A DNA stretch of 64,000 nucleotides from CAVPJC01 sp963705155 (GTDB taxonomy: Bacteria > Chloroflexota > Anaerolineae > Anaerolineales > UBA4823). The translations under genes and the position numbers were made by a program. The notes below the pieces were generated by a model. That model did not search any database, was not told the DNA's origin, and saw only the letters and a list, made by a program, of their open reading frames with translations. Shown one piece after another: positions 8,530 through 17,582 of the stretch; positions within the stretch are counted from its first letter, which is position 1; each line of letters starts with the position of its first letter. The stretch is taken from assembly GCA_963705155.1 (NCBI GenBank), contig CAVPJC010000004.1, forward strand, positions 124,001 to 188,000, in the 5' to 3' direction.

Positions 8530-9291
8530 CTCCAGGCAGGCCTCGGCAGCCAGCCAGAACATATTCTGTCGAACCCCGGTGTGAGCCTGCCAGTTTCTGG
8601 AGTCCCATTCCTCGCCGCTGATGTCATCCCCGGCATACAGGATCTGGCCGAAAGGCACGCCACGAAACTGAGCGACAGCGAAGAAAGCTGCGGCTTCCAT
8701 TTCGACAGCCAGGCAGCCCTCATTTTTGCGCAGTTGAATTTTCCTCAGAGTTTCGCGATAGATGGCATCAGTTGTCCAAACTTTTACCAGTTTGTAGCTG
8801 ACAGCATGCTTTTGAAGTATCTTCTCAATGGCAGATACGGCCTGAGCAGATGCAGACACCTCACGCCCGGGTGGCAGGTAGTGATAGGAAGTGCCTTCGT
8901 CACGCAGGGCGGTGGTGGGAATAAGCAAGCGGCCGGCTGTAATCTGGCGATCCAGGACACCACAACCACCGCAGGCAATGAACTTGCGGCAGCCCAGGGC
9001 GATACTCTCTTCCAGTAAACCGGCGGCCACGGGAGCGCCCACACCGGGATGAAAAACAGCCAGCCGGCGGCCTTGAAATTCCATTTCGAACAGGGGACGA
9101 TCGTGATCTTCGGTTCGACGGTTGGCGATGACTTTCAAGCGGCCCTGATGGAGCAGATCGTCGATGATCTCTTTGAAAAAACAAACGACCGCATGTTCTG
9201 GAGCGCCGATATCTTTGAATATCCGGTTGGGCTCGATCAGGGAGCGGCGGTCTGTGTCAAACTCGATGATAGGGTAGACTTCGGTTTGCAT
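8524..9291 (-). CDS. Nucleoside phosphorylase (purine/uridine phosphorylase family)
   Basis: A 255-residue member of the PNP/UDP phosphorylase family (PF01048 type), which splits nucleosides with phosphate to base and pentose-1-phosphate in salvage. Visible are the phosphate-binding GVGAPVAAGLLEESIALGCRKFIACGGCGVL region, and CLAVEMEAAAFFAVAQ, the nucleoside-binding motif with conserved Met-Glu pair. The length and the Glu-Met-Glu motif fit uridine phosphorylase-like members, but the base specificity cannot be fixed by eye. The start ATG at 9291 has AGAGAGG upstream. It is convergent with the AI-2E paralogue and lies downstream of dnaA on the same strand, about 110 bases after dnaA ends. Confidence 0.88.
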   Translation of the reverse strand: MQTEVYPIIEFDTDRRSLIEPNRIFKDIGAPEHAVVCFFKEIIDDLLHQGRLKVIANRRTEDHDRPLFEMEFQGRRLAVFHPGVGAPVAAGLLEESIALGCRKFIACGGCGVLDRQITAGRLLIPTTALRDEGTSYHYLPPGREVSASAQAVSAIEKILQKHAVSYKLVKVWTTDAIYRETLRKIQLRKNEGCLAVEMEAAAFFAVAQFRGVPFGQILYAGDDISGEEWDSRNWQAHTGVRQNMFWLAAEACLEL

Positions 9292-9402
9292 GTTTGCCTC
9301 TCTGGTTGTTGGCGGCGGGCCGCAACGATCCCATTAAACCAGGCGAGCCTGGCCGGGGAAGGCAAATCGGCCGGGCTCGTTTGGAAGGGGCACGGGCGAG
9401 GG

Positions 9403-10779
9403 CTAATAGCTGATGCGAGCGCCGCCGTAAATCTGTTCCTTAAGATCGATCACTTGCCGGCGCAAGCGGTCGTCTTCTTCCAGGAGATCGGCAATTTTTT
9501 CACAGCCATACATTATGGTGGTGTGGTCGCGGCCGCCCAGGGCATCGCCGATCTGGGGCAGCGAAATGTTGGTCTCCTGGCGCAGCAGGTACATGGCGAT
9601 CTGGCGGGGCAAAGCCACCTCGCGCGAGCGGTCGCGGCCGAGCATGCGCTCCATGGGGATGCCGAAGGTATCGGCGACTTTACGCACCACCTCGTTGGGC
9701 TGCACTTCGGAGCGGCGCGGCATCAGATCGGCCAACACCGATTCAACCAGCTGGGGTGTGACGGGCATACCGCTCAGGCTGGCGAAAGCGGCTACACGGG
9801 TGAGAGCGCCTTCCAGCTCACGGATATTAGATTGGATCCGGCGGGCGATCATTTCCAATATGTCTTGCGGCATGCGGTAACCGGCGCGCTCGGCTTTGGA
9901 GCGCAAAATGGCGATCCGGGTCTCAAAATCGGGGTGCTGGATATCAACGGTAAGACCCCATTCAAATCGTGAGCGCAGCCGCTCTTCCAGGGTGACCATG
10001 GCTTTGGGGGGCCGGTCGGAGGAGATGACGAGCTGCTTGTTTTGCCCGTGCAGTGTGTTGAAGGTGTGAAAGAACTCTTCCTGAGTAGACTCTTTCCCGG
10101 CAATGAACTGGATATCGTCAATCAGTAACACGTCTATGCGGCGGTATTTTTCACGAAATGACTGTGTGTTGTGGGTGCGAATGGCATTGATCAGATCGTT
10201 GGTGAATTCTTCCGATGAAACATAGAGCACCTGCAGACCGCGGCGTGTGCCCATATTACCGATGGCGTGCAGCAGGTGCGTCTTTCCCAGGCCAACGCCG
10301 CCGTAGACGAAGAGCGGATTGTAGGCCTGAGCGGGGTTTTCTGCGACAGCCAGTGATGCCGCATGCGCCATACGATTGCTGGGCCCAACGACAAAATTCT
10401 CGAAAGAATAGCGAGTATTGATGGTTGTATTATCTGCCGCGACCAAGGCTGGGGTAGCGGGCGCAGACAGGCTGGTTTCTTCCAAGGAGGCGGCGGGTGG
10501 TAGATCCTGCCAACCGGTGGTTTCAGGCATGCCCTGCCAGACGATAAAACGCACCTCTACAGAACGGTTCATGATGCCGGTGAGCAGGCGTTTTGCTGTA
10601 CTGGAGAGACGGCTTTCCAACCAATCGCGGGCATAAGCATTCTGCACGCCAATAATAAAGCTGCCGTCTTCATACGATACCAGTTCTGTGTCACGCACCC
10701 AGGTATTGAAAGCTGCTTTCGGCATTTCCATTTGCAGCTGTCCGATGGCGGCTTGCCAGGCCTGTTCGGGTTTCATCAT
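9403..10779 (-). CDS. dnaA: Chromosomal replication initiator protein DnaA
   Basis: A 459-residue DnaA, the AAA+ ATPase that binds DnaA boxes and opens the origin. Domain I is at residues 1-85 (EQAWQAAIGQLQMEMPKAAF), followed by a linker and the AAA+ domain with Walker A GGVGLGKTHLLHAIGN near residue 160 and Walker B VLLIDDIQF. Domain IV carries the DnaA signature GGRDHTTIMYGCEKI near the C-terminus. Two adjacent ATGs (10779 and 10776) follow a strong GAGGAGG site; similarity starts with MKPEQAW. No dnaN, recF or gyrB follows, so the classic dnaA-dnaN order is absent. The frame is intact. Confidence 0.97.
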   Translation of the reverse strand: MMKPEQAWQAAIGQLQMEMPKAAFNTWVRDTELVSYEDGSFIIGVQNAYARDWLESRLSSTAKRLLTGIMNRSVEVRFIVWQGMPETTGWQDLPPAASLEETSLSAPATPALVAADNTTINTRYSFENFVVGPSNRMAHAASLAVAENPAQAYNPLFVYGGVGLGKTHLLHAIGNMGTRRGLQVLYVSSEEFTNDLINAIRTHNTQSFREKYRRIDVLLIDDIQFIAGKESTQEEFFHTFNTLHGQNKQLVISSDRPPKAMVTLEERLRSRFEWGLTVDIQHPDFETRIAILRSKAERAGYRMPQDILEMIARRIQSNIRELEGALTRVAAFASLSGMPVTPQLVESVLADLMPRRSEVQPNEVVRKVADTFGIPMERMLGRDRSREVALPRQIAMYLLRQETNISLPQIGDALGGRDHTTIMYGCEKIADLLEEDDRLRRQVIDLKEQIYGGARISY

Positions 10780-10876
10780 GCATTCCTCCTCAACCAGCGA
10801 AATAGACGCAAAGAACCCATGCCCCTGCCAGGAATATGTGCAGGAGATCGTCACGATCGATTGAGTTCATTTCGCC

Positions 10877-10896
10877 TGACCGGCTCAAGCCGGTCA
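10877..10896. repeat. Perfect inverted repeat upstream of dnaA
   Basis: TGACCGGC, loop TCAA, GCCGGTCA. It lies about 100 bases upstream of the dnaA start. No run of T follows on either strand, so a terminator is unlikely; an operator for dnaA is possible. Confidence 0.5.
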
Positions 10897-11240
10897 ACAG
10901 GGATGATTTCCCAGCCCCCCCAAATGCTATTGGGCTATCCAAGAGACATTCTAGCAGAAATATACGATTAAGTGCAATACGAATAACCTACGGGTATCTA
11001 AAAATAAACAATACTTTAAGGTTGGCGATTGTTAAAAAATCCAGCTCCCTTGACCGTGTTTGGAGTGTTGATTTATGCGTGCAAAATAAACCCATACCTA
11101 GGGGCTATCCATCAACCACCCCCACATGTGCCACGTTCGTTAACATAAGTGTCAGACGATGAGAGGGCGGACCACCTAATCTTAAAATATCTAGGAGGGA
11201 TGAAACGCGGGCAGGCAAGGTGCATCTCATGCCAAGTTTG

Positions 11241-11269
11241 GAGTCTCAAACCAGGATGTTTTGAGATTC
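11241..11269. promoter_or_regulatory. Inverted repeat with 9-base spacer upstream of dnaK (operator candidate)
   Basis: GAGTCTCAAA, 9 bases, TTTGAGATTC: arms of 10 bases with one mismatch. The spacer length equals that of the CIRCE operator of HrcA, but the arm sequence differs from CIRCE. It lies about 150 bases upstream of the dnaK start. A third half-site (TTTGGAG) abuts the left arm. Confidence 0.4.
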
Positions 11270-11419
11270 GGGTGTATTGGAGGAATTGGGGTGTGCAAGT
11301 TGAATGCCATCTGTGGGATGCGAAATTTGATATGGCTCTTACGGGTTGTTAACGTAGCTCTTGCACAGGCGCGGTATGCTTGGGGTAATCGATAAAACCT
11401 GATGCAGGAGGAATAAAAG

Positions 11420-13333
11420 ATGTCTAAGATTATAGGTATTGACCTGGGAACCACCAATAGCGTGGTTGCAGTCATAGAAGGCGGTGATCCGATCGTGATC
11501 CCGACCGCGGAAGGAGGACGATTGCTGCCTTCGATCGTGGCTTTTAATAAAAATGGCGAGCGCCTGGTGGGGCAGACGGCCAAGCGACAGGCGGTGGTGA
11601 ACCCCGAGAATACGGTGTTTTCCATCAAGCGCTTTATGGGACGGCGGTACGATGAGGTGGAGTCTGAACGTAAACTTGCGCCTTATAAGGTGGTGAGCGG
11701 CTCTGCTGGCGACGCACGGGTCAACCTACCGTTGGCGCGACGGGACTATTCCCCGCAGGAGATCTCAGCCATGATCCTGGGCAAGCTAAAGGCTGATGCT
11801 GAGGCTTACCTGGGCGAACCCGTCAGCAAGGCGGTGATCACGGTACCGGCTTATTTCAATGATAGCCAGCGACAGGCTACCAAAGATGCCGGAAAAATCG
11901 CCGGTCTGGAAGTGATGCGCATTATCAACGAGCCGACTGCCGCCGCTCTGGCTTATGGGCTGGATAAGAAGGCCAATGAAACCATCCTGGTGTTTGACCT
12001 GGGTGGTGGGACCTTTGATGTCAGTGTTTTGGACGTGGGCGATGGCGTGATTGAAGTCCGCTCGACCAATGGCGATACCCACCTGGGCGGCGATGACTGG
12101 GATGAACGCATTGTAAACTGGGCGGCAGATGCTTTCCTGAAGGAACATGGGATTGACCTGCGGACTGACCGCCAGGCCTTGCAACGCCTGCGTGAAGGAG
12201 CCGAAAAGGCCAAAGTTGAGCTTTCAAGCGTGATGGAAACAGAAATCAACCTGCCTTATATCACCGCGGATGCCGCTGGCCCGAAACACTTGCAGATGAA
12301 ACTCAGCCGGGCGCGCTTCGAGCAAATCTCTGAAGACCTGGTTGAACGGCTGCGCGGTCCATTCAACATCGCACTGCGCGATGCCGGGCTTGGTGCAACT
12401 GCCATGGATGAGGTTGTGCTGGTAGGCGGAGCCACGCGCATGCCCATGGTGCAGGAGCTGGTGCGCTCCCTGACTGGCAAAGAGCCTCACAAAGGTGTGA
12501 ATCCAGACGAGGTCGTTGCGATTGGCGCAGCCATCCAGGCCGGCGTATTGGGCGGCGAGGTGAAGGATGTCCTACTGTTAGATGTTACCCCGCTTTCATT
12601 GGGATTGGAGACGCTGGGCGGCGTTATGACCACTTTGATCGAACGCAATACCACCATACCGATCAAAAAGAGCGAGGTGTTCTCCACCGCCGAGGATAAC
12701 CAGACAGCCGTGGATGTGCATGTCTTACAGGGTGAGCGTCCCCTGGCCGGCGATAACATGAGTCTCGGTCGGTTCCGATTGGAAGGCATTCCACCGGCAC
12801 TGCGTGGCTTGCCCCAGGTGGAAGTGACTTTTGATATCGATGCCAACGGAATTCTGAACGTGACGGCACGCGATCGTGCGACAGGCAAGGAACAGAAGGT
12901 GACAATCACCGCTTCGACCAATTTGAACAAGAGTGAAATCGAGCGCATGGTGAATGAAGCTCGCCAGCACGAGGTGGATGATCGCCGCCGCCGCGAATTG
13001 ATTGAAGCGCGCAACAACGCTGATACATTGATCTACCAGATCGAGAAGGTGATGCGAGAATTGGGCGATCAGGTTTCTCAGGTAGAGCGCGGCAAGATCG
13101 AAGAAAAGATAGGCGAGCTGCGAGAAGCGGTCAAAAGTGAGGATGTCGGGCGAATCCGACGCCTGCACGATGATCTACAAAACGCATCGCACGCTATGAG
13201 CCAGCAGCTATATGCCCGGCAGGCTGGCGGGTCTCAACCTGGTGAAAATCCAGCCGGTAGACAAGGGAATGGACAGGACGACGGTCGAGATGGCGATGGC
13301 GAAGTTCTGGAAGGGGAATTCCGAGAGGCGTAA
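11420..13333 (+). CDS. dnaK: Molecular chaperone DnaK (Hsp70)
   Basis: A 637-residue Hsp70 chaperone that binds unfolded protein in an ATP-driven cycle with DnaJ and GrpE. The ATPase domain has GIDLGTTNSVVAV at residues 6-18, DLGGGTFDVSVLDV near residue 195 and VVLVGGATRMPMVQ near residue 335. The substrate domain (about residues 385-510) and the helical lid follow, with an acidic, Gly-rich tail ending in EVLEGEFREA. A strong AGGAGG precedes the ATG. Neither grpE nor dnaJ is adjacent, and a strong terminator follows, so it is transcribed alone. The inverted repeat upstream may regulate it. Confidence 0.97.
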   Translation: MSKIIGIDLGTTNSVVAVIEGGDPIVIPTAEGGRLLPSIVAFNKNGERLVGQTAKRQAVVNPENTVFSIKRFMGRRYDEVESERKLAPYKVVSGSAGDARVNLPLARRDYSPQEISAMILGKLKADAEAYLGEPVSKAVITVPAYFNDSQRQATKDAGKIAGLEVMRIINEPTAAALAYGLDKKANETILVFDLGGGTFDVSVLDVGDGVIEVRSTNGDTHLGGDDWDERIVNWAADAFLKEHGIDLRTDRQALQRLREGAEKAKVELSSVMETEINLPYITADAAGPKHLQMKLSRARFEQISEDLVERLRGPFNIALRDAGLGATAMDEVVLVGGATRMPMVQELVRSLTGKEPHKGVNPDEVVAIGAAIQAGVLGGEVKDVLLLDVTPLSLGLETLGGVMTTLIERNTTIPIKKSEVFSTAEDNQTAVDVHVLQGERPLAGDNMSLGRFRLEGIPPALRGLPQVEVTFDIDANGILNVTARDRATGKEQKVTITASTNLNKSEIERMVNEARQHEVDDRRRRELIEARNNADTLIYQIEKVMRELGDQVSQVERGKIEEKIGELREAVKSEDVGRIRRLHDDLQNASHAMSQQLYARQAGGSQPGENPAGRQGNGQDDGRDGDGEVLEGEFREA

Positions 13334-13361
13334 TCGCCCATTAATGGCCTATACCAAACCT

Positions 13362-13407
13362 ACAACCCCGGGTCAAGGAGCGTGTATCTTTGACCCGGGG
13401 TTGTTTC
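13362..13407 (+). terminator. Rho-independent terminator after dnaK
   Basis: ACAACCCCGGGTCAA pairs perfectly with TTGACCCGGGGTTGT across a 13-base loop, followed by TTTC. The 15-base GC-rich stem 30 bases after the dnaK stop makes this a strong terminator. Confidence 0.9.
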
Positions 13408-13755
13408 AATACTCATTACCCGACCAACTGCATGGATCAGATTAATAAGACAATTCCTGTCCAAACCTTAACGAAAAAATGACAATCCATTAACACGTAC
13501 TTAAGTCATGTTGATTATACTGGGTAAAAATGATAATATAACCTTGCAGATTGTAATGCAAAGACAACTCGAATGTAAAATATGCATAGAAGTGATTTTG
13601 CATCTGAAATCTTGTGGGTTTTGTAGTGTGGCAGCGCAACTGGCTGCAGGTTAGTCAATTTGTTATTGGAATCATTTCAAGCCAGATGCTTGCCGATCAC
13701 TTTACGGTGTTCGGTTTTTGTTTTGTAATTGGTACAGTGAATAGAGGAGAACCAT
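13408..13755. other. AT-rich intergenic region upstream of the sugar transferase
   Basis: About 350 AT-rich bases with several -10-like boxes, for example TATACT near 13515 after TTAACA about 20 bases upstream. No gene or RNA is recognised. It probably contains the promoter of the glycan gene that starts at 13756, with GAGGAGA before the ATG. Confidence 0.4.
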
Positions 13756-15267
13756 ATGCAGCCTAGTGCGCAGAGCATTAAACCAGCCCGAGAACTGCAG
13801 CTAACATATAAGATTCGACAGGCTACCGATACCATCTCTCGCGTCTGGCAGTGGCGATTATTTACAATCGCCCTGATTATCAACGATTTGTTGTTAACAG
13901 GTCTTGCATTCCGGGCGGCGTATTTTTTCCGTTTTGAGACAACGATTGAGATTTTTAAGTTAGAGGTAACACCAGCATTTTCCTTTTATCAAAGCCTGGT
14001 GGCGATCATTATACCCATCTGGCTGATCATCTTTGCAATAAACGGCTTGTATGACAGAAAGAACCTGCTGGGCGGCACCGAGGAATATGCCAAGGTGTTC
14101 AATGGAAGCACGGTCGGGTTGCTGGCAGTTATTGCGGCTGGCTTTCTGGTGCCCGAGTTCATCTTTGCCCGCGGCTGGCTTTTGATGGCGTGGGGTTTTG
14201 CGTTTTTATTCACGGCTATCGGACGGTTCAGCCTGCGCCGGGTGATTTATTACCTGCGCACGTATGGGTATTTCCTTTCGCCGGCGGTTATTGTGGGCGC
14301 AAACGATGAGGGTATTTCGCTGGCCGAACAGCTGGTGCGCTGGAAAGCTTCCGGCATCCATGTAGTTGGTTTTCTGGATAAAAAGCTGCCGGTGGGTAAG
14401 CCCGTGTACCGGCATTTACATTGCCTGGGCCGTGTAGAGCAGATGGATGCCATCATCAAGCAATACGGCATCGTGGAGATCATCCTGGCTACCAGCGCCA
14501 TTTCGTCTCGGGATAAGCAGCTGGATATCTTCAAGCAGTATGGGGTTGCCAGCGGGATCAATGTGCACATGTCGTCCGGTTTATATGAAGTGATTACAAC
14601 CGGGTTGACCGTGAATCATTTTGCTTATGTGCCGCTGGTGGGGGTCAACCCGGTACGCCTGACCGGAATTGACAGCGTGATGAAGATGGCGCTGGATTAC
14701 ATGCTGACCATCCCGGGGATGATCGCCATCTTGCCGCTCCTGCTGGTGATTATGGCTGCCATCAAACTTGATTCGCCCGGTCCCATCGTTCACCGGCGAC
14801 GTGTGATGGGCATCAACGGGAAAGAGTTTGATGCATTCAAATTCCGGACGATGTATGTGAATGGTGAGGAGATTTTAGCCAGGTACCCTGAGCTGCAGGA
14901 AGAACTGGCGCGCAACCACAAGCTCAAAGATGATCCACGCGTAACCCGGATCGGTAAGTGGCTGCGCAAGTTCAGCCTGGATGAACTGCCGCAGCTTGTG
15001 AATGTGCTGCGAGGCGAGATGTCGTTGGTGGGCCCGCGGATGATCAGCCCGGCGGAAATTGACAAGTACAACCACTGGGATATGAATCTGCTCACCGTGC
15101 GACCGGGAATTACCGGGTTGTGGCAGGTCAGCGGGCGTTCGGATGTAACATATGAAGAGCGTGTACGTTTGGATATGTACTACATTCGAAACTGGAGCAT
15201 CTGGCTGGATCTGCAGTTGTTAAGCCAAACCCTCCCGGCTGTCTTAAAAAGCCGCGGAGCTTATTGA
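13756..15267 (+). CDS. Undecaprenyl-phosphate sugar phosphotransferase (polyprenyl glycosylphosphotransferase)
   Basis: A 503-residue initiating glycosyltransferase that puts the first sugar-1-phosphate on undecaprenyl phosphate for exopolysaccharide or surface glycan synthesis. It has about five N-terminal membrane helices, a nucleotide-binding-like CoA-binding domain at about residues 170-300 (PAVIVGANDEGISLAEQLV), one further helix and the C-terminal bacterial sugar transferase domain. That domain shows KFRTMYVNGEEIL, KFSLDELPQLVNVLRGEMS, LVGPR and VRPGITGLWQVSGRSDVTYEERV, all typical of the WcaJ/PglC family. The sugar is probably a hexose, but the sequence alone does not decide. It opens the glycan region that continues with heptose-synthesis genes. 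Confidence 0.92.
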   Translation: MQPSAQSIKPARELQLTYKIRQATDTISRVWQWRLFTIALIINDLLLTGLAFRAAYFFRFETTIEIFKLEVTPAFSFYQSLVAIIIPIWLIIFAINGLYDRKNLLGGTEEYAKVFNGSTVGLLAVIAAGFLVPEFIFARGWLLMAWGFAFLFTAIGRFSLRRVIYYLRTYGYFLSPAVIVGANDEGISLAEQLVRWKASGIHVVGFLDKKLPVGKPVYRHLHCLGRVEQMDAIIKQYGIVEIILATSAISSRDKQLDIFKQYGVASGINVHMSSGLYEVITTGLTVNHFAYVPLVGVNPVRLTGIDSVMKMALDYMLTIPGMIAILPLLLVIMAAIKLDSPGPIVHRRRVMGINGKEFDAFKFRTMYVNGEEILARYPELQEELARNHKLKDDPRVTRIGKWLRKFSLDELPQLVNVLRGEMSLVGPRMISPAEIDKYNHWDMNLLTVRPGITGLWQVSGRSDVTYEERVRLDMYYIRNWSIWLDLQLLSQTLPAVLKSRGAY

Positions 15268-15351
15268 ACCAAACAAAACACACCACCAACTTCCGGAGCC
15301 AGCCAGGGGGGGCTTCGGAAGTTAACTGTTTTATCTACCCTGGAGTGTTTA

Positions 15352-16328
15352 ATGATCATCGTCGAAACACCATTGCGGGTGAGCTTTCTGGGAGGCGGTA
15401 CGGATTTCCCATCTTTTTATCAACAAGAAGGCGGGTGCGTACTCACATCTACGATTGATAAATACATCTTTATAACCGTAAAGCGGCGCTTCGATAAAAA
15501 ACTGCGCATTGGTTATACCCACAGCGAAATGGTTGATCATGTCGATGAAATCCAGCATGAGTTGATCCGCGAGGCGCTGCGAAAAACGGGGATTTCCTCT
15601 GGCATCGAGGTAAACACGATGGGCGATATCCCTTCGGCCGGCTCGGGTTTGGGATCATCGAGCACCGTGACGGTTGGGGCGCTGCAGGCGCTCTACACGC
15701 TGCAGGGAGAGATTGTGACCGCAGAGCAGCTGGCGCGGGAAGCCTGTGAGATCGAGCTGGATATCCTGAATAAACCCATTGGCATTCAGGACCAGTACAT
15801 TGTGTCTTATGGCGGTTTGCGCGTTCTGGAATTCTGCGAGAATGGGAGTGTGGAGAGCCGGCGGGTTAAACTTACCAACAGATGCCAACCGGCATTTGAA
15901 CGAGAACCTGCTGTTGTTCTTCACAGGGGTAACTCGCAGCGCCGATACCATTCTTGCGGAGCAGCGGGAGAATATTCCCAGTAAACTGGTTTCATTACGG
16001 GCGTTGAAGAAGCTGGCTTACCAGGCCAGCGTCGAGCTGGAGAACGGCAACGTGGATGCCCTGGGTGAGTTTTTGCATGAGGGTTGGGAATTAAAAAAGC
16101 CTGGCAAGCCTTGTAACGAATGTTGAGATCGATGCCATGTACTCATCAGCCCGGGAGGCCGGGGCGGCCGGTGGAAAAATCACTGGCGCAGGCGGCGGCG
16201 GCTTTTTACTGTTATACTGTCCGCATGAATTTCATGCCGATGTGCGCTGGGCATTGCGTGGTTTACGAGAACTGCCATTTCAACTGACACATGATGGAAC
16301 CAAAGTTATCTTTAATTACCATCGATAG
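15352..16328 (+). CDS. hddA: GHMP kinase, D-glycero-D-manno-heptose 7-phosphate kinase type, frameshifted
   Basis: A GHMP-family sugar kinase of about 325 residues when read across frames. It starts MIIVETPLRVSFLGGGTDFPSFY, has the ATP-binding loop MGDIPSAGSGLGSSSTVTV near residue 90, and ends with the third GHMP motif region GAAGGKITGAGGGGFLLLYC. This pattern and the neighbours (GmhA-type isomerase directly downstream, GmhB-type phosphatase next) fit HddA, which phosphorylates heptose 7-phosphate at C1 for GDP-heptose. The reading shifts near 15885 and near 16115; the three pieces join without loss, so sequence error is likely. CTGGAG precedes the ATG. The isomerase gene starts 7 bases after its stop. 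Confidence 0.82.
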
Positions 16329-16335
16329 GTGCTAA

Positions 16336-16934
16336 ATGAATGTAGTCTGGGATTATATTGCAGAGCTTGAATCTACACTTCATCAACTGCCTGACGAGTT
16401 GATCCAGGAGACGATTGATGTACTGCATGAAGCACGGCTGAACCAGCGCCAGGTGTTTATCATGGGAAACGGCGGCAGCGCTTCAACGGCTTCGCATTTT
16501 GGCTGTGACCTGGGAAAAAACACACGCCGGGGCGATATGCCGAACTTCCGCGTAATGCCATTGACGGATAATATGGCTATTTTTTCTGCACTGGCTAACG
16601 ATGAAGGCTATGAAAATGTATTTGTGCAGCAGCTGGAGAGCTTTGTGCGACCAGGCGATATTGTCATTGCCATTTCGGCCAGTGGGAAATCACCCAACGT
16701 GGTGAAGGCGGCTGGGTTTGCCAGGCAGGCAGGAGCGCGGTAATTGGTATGACCGGCTTTGACGGCGGCAAACTGGCAGGCATGGTGGATATTCACCTGC
16801 ACGTTCCCAGCAACAGCATTGAGCATGTGGAGGATATCCATCTGATGATGGAACATTTGATGTGTAAAGCGTTAAAGTATAAGGATGCGCCTGTGCCTGC
16901 GGAGGCAACGAACACCGGGCGCGACGCCTGCTGA
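16336..16934 (+). CDS. gmhA: Sedoheptulose 7-phosphate isomerase (GmhA-type SIS protein), frameshifted
   Basis: A SIS-domain protein of about 198 residues that converts sedoheptulose 7-phosphate to D-glycero-D-manno-heptose 7-phosphate, the first step of heptose synthesis. Motifs are FIMGNGGSASTASHFGCDL, NDEGYENVFVQQLES and IAISASGKSPNVVKAA, then after a frameshift VIGMTGFDGGKLAGM, DIHLHVPSNSIEHVED. The break is at about 16738, where one G appears to be missing from the G run before TAATTGG. It follows hddA by 7 bases. Its end nearly meets the convergent gmhB gene. Confidence 0.87.
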
Positions 16935-16939
16935 TGGCG

Positions 16940-17482
16940 TTAGAGCAGATCATCCAGCGCTTCGGAGAGCGAGTTGTACGTTACAAAAGTTTGAACCCGG
17001 CTGGATTCGGGCAGAGCCGATTGGGCCGCGCCACGGCCAGTGCGCACGAGCACAAGCCGGGCCACCCCGGCAGACTGACCGGCAAGCAGGTCACTGAAAG
17101 CGTCACCAATCATCACGGAACGCTCCAGATCTATGGAGAGGGCTTCGGCAGCTTGCAGCAGCAAGCCAGGACGAGGTTTCCGGCAGTCGCAGGCATCGTG
17201 AGGGGTGTGAGGGCATAGGAAGATGCCGTCCACCCGTCCACCGGCAGCCTGGATAACCTGCACCAACCGGTTATTGATCTCGATGGCGGTTTCGAGGGTG
17301 ATGATGCCCCGCCCGACTGCCGACTGGTTGGTAACGATAACGATCTTATAAGGACTGGAGGCGGCGCGCACCAGGGCCTGGATGGCCTGGGGATAGATTT
17401 CAACATCTTCCCAACTGCGCACATAGGAATGACGGTTTTCAATGATCACACCGTCCCGGTCCAGAAAGAGGGCTGGCTGCAT
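16940..17482 (-). CDS. gmhB: D,D-heptose 1,7-bisphosphate phosphatase (GmhB-type HAD)
   Basis: A HAD-family phosphatase of 180 residues that removes the 7-phosphate from heptose 1,7-bisphosphate. It begins MQPALFLDRDGVIIENRHSY, the DxD nucleophile motif of the histidinol-phosphatase/GmhB group. It continues with VIVTNQSAVGRGII and the zinc-site CPHTPHDACDCRKPRPGL, then MIGDAFSDLLAGQSAG. The four Cys/His zinc ligands are all present. The start is ATG at 17482-17480; a longer frame to 17527 has no similarity and would run through the promoter box. It lies convergent to gmhA, completing three of the four steps to GDP-heptose. Confidence 0.9.
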   Translation of the reverse strand: MQPALFLDRDGVIIENRHSYVRSWEDVEIYPQAIQALVRAASSPYKIVIVTNQSAVGRGIITLETAIEINNRLVQVIQAAGGRVDGIFLCPHTPHDACDCRKPRPGLLLQAAEALSIDLERSVMIGDAFSDLLAGQSAGVARLVLVRTGRGAAQSALPESSRVQTFVTYNSLSEALDDLL

Positions 17483-17489
17483 AACGGAA

Positions 17490-17495
17490 ATTATA
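17490..17495 (-). promoter_or_regulatory. Perfect -10 box 7 bases before the gmhB ATG (leaderless candidate)
   Basis: On the minus strand TATAAT is followed by TTCCGTT and the ATG. No Shine-Dalgarno sequence is present. Spacing is identical to that at the sortase and alr genes. Confidence 0.55.
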
Positions 17496-17582
17496 CCGGA
17501 ACTCGCGCTTGATCGGAAATAAGGCATCGAAGGGGTCCCGGGTGATTGGATTTACTGTTTTTTTGATTAAGGAGTTTGAAAG

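Larger units (their letters stand above)
10780..11419. other. dnaA-dnaK divergent intergenic region (640 bases)
   Basis: This gap holds the promoters of dnaA (minus) and dnaK (plus). It contains a perfect 8-base hairpin (10877-10896), a 10-base direct repeat GGGCTATCCA at 10932-10941 and 11102-11111, an AT-rich patch at about 10960-11050, and an inverted repeat at 11241-11269. I found no clear consensus DnaA box (TTATNCACA), so an origin is possible from position but not shown. Confidence 0.5.

Noticed and set aside
11149..11352. 67-codon open frame upstream of dnaK
   Set aside because: Cys/Trp-rich product without similarity; it runs through the inverted repeat in a likely promoter region.
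10780..11419. Replication origin
   Set aside because: Location beside dnaA is suggestive, but no consensus DnaA-box cluster could be found by eye and dnaN is absent, so no origin is annotated.
15352..16328. Three separate small genes in the hddA span
   Set aside because: The three frames carry consecutive parts of one GHMP kinase, so they are one frameshifted gene.
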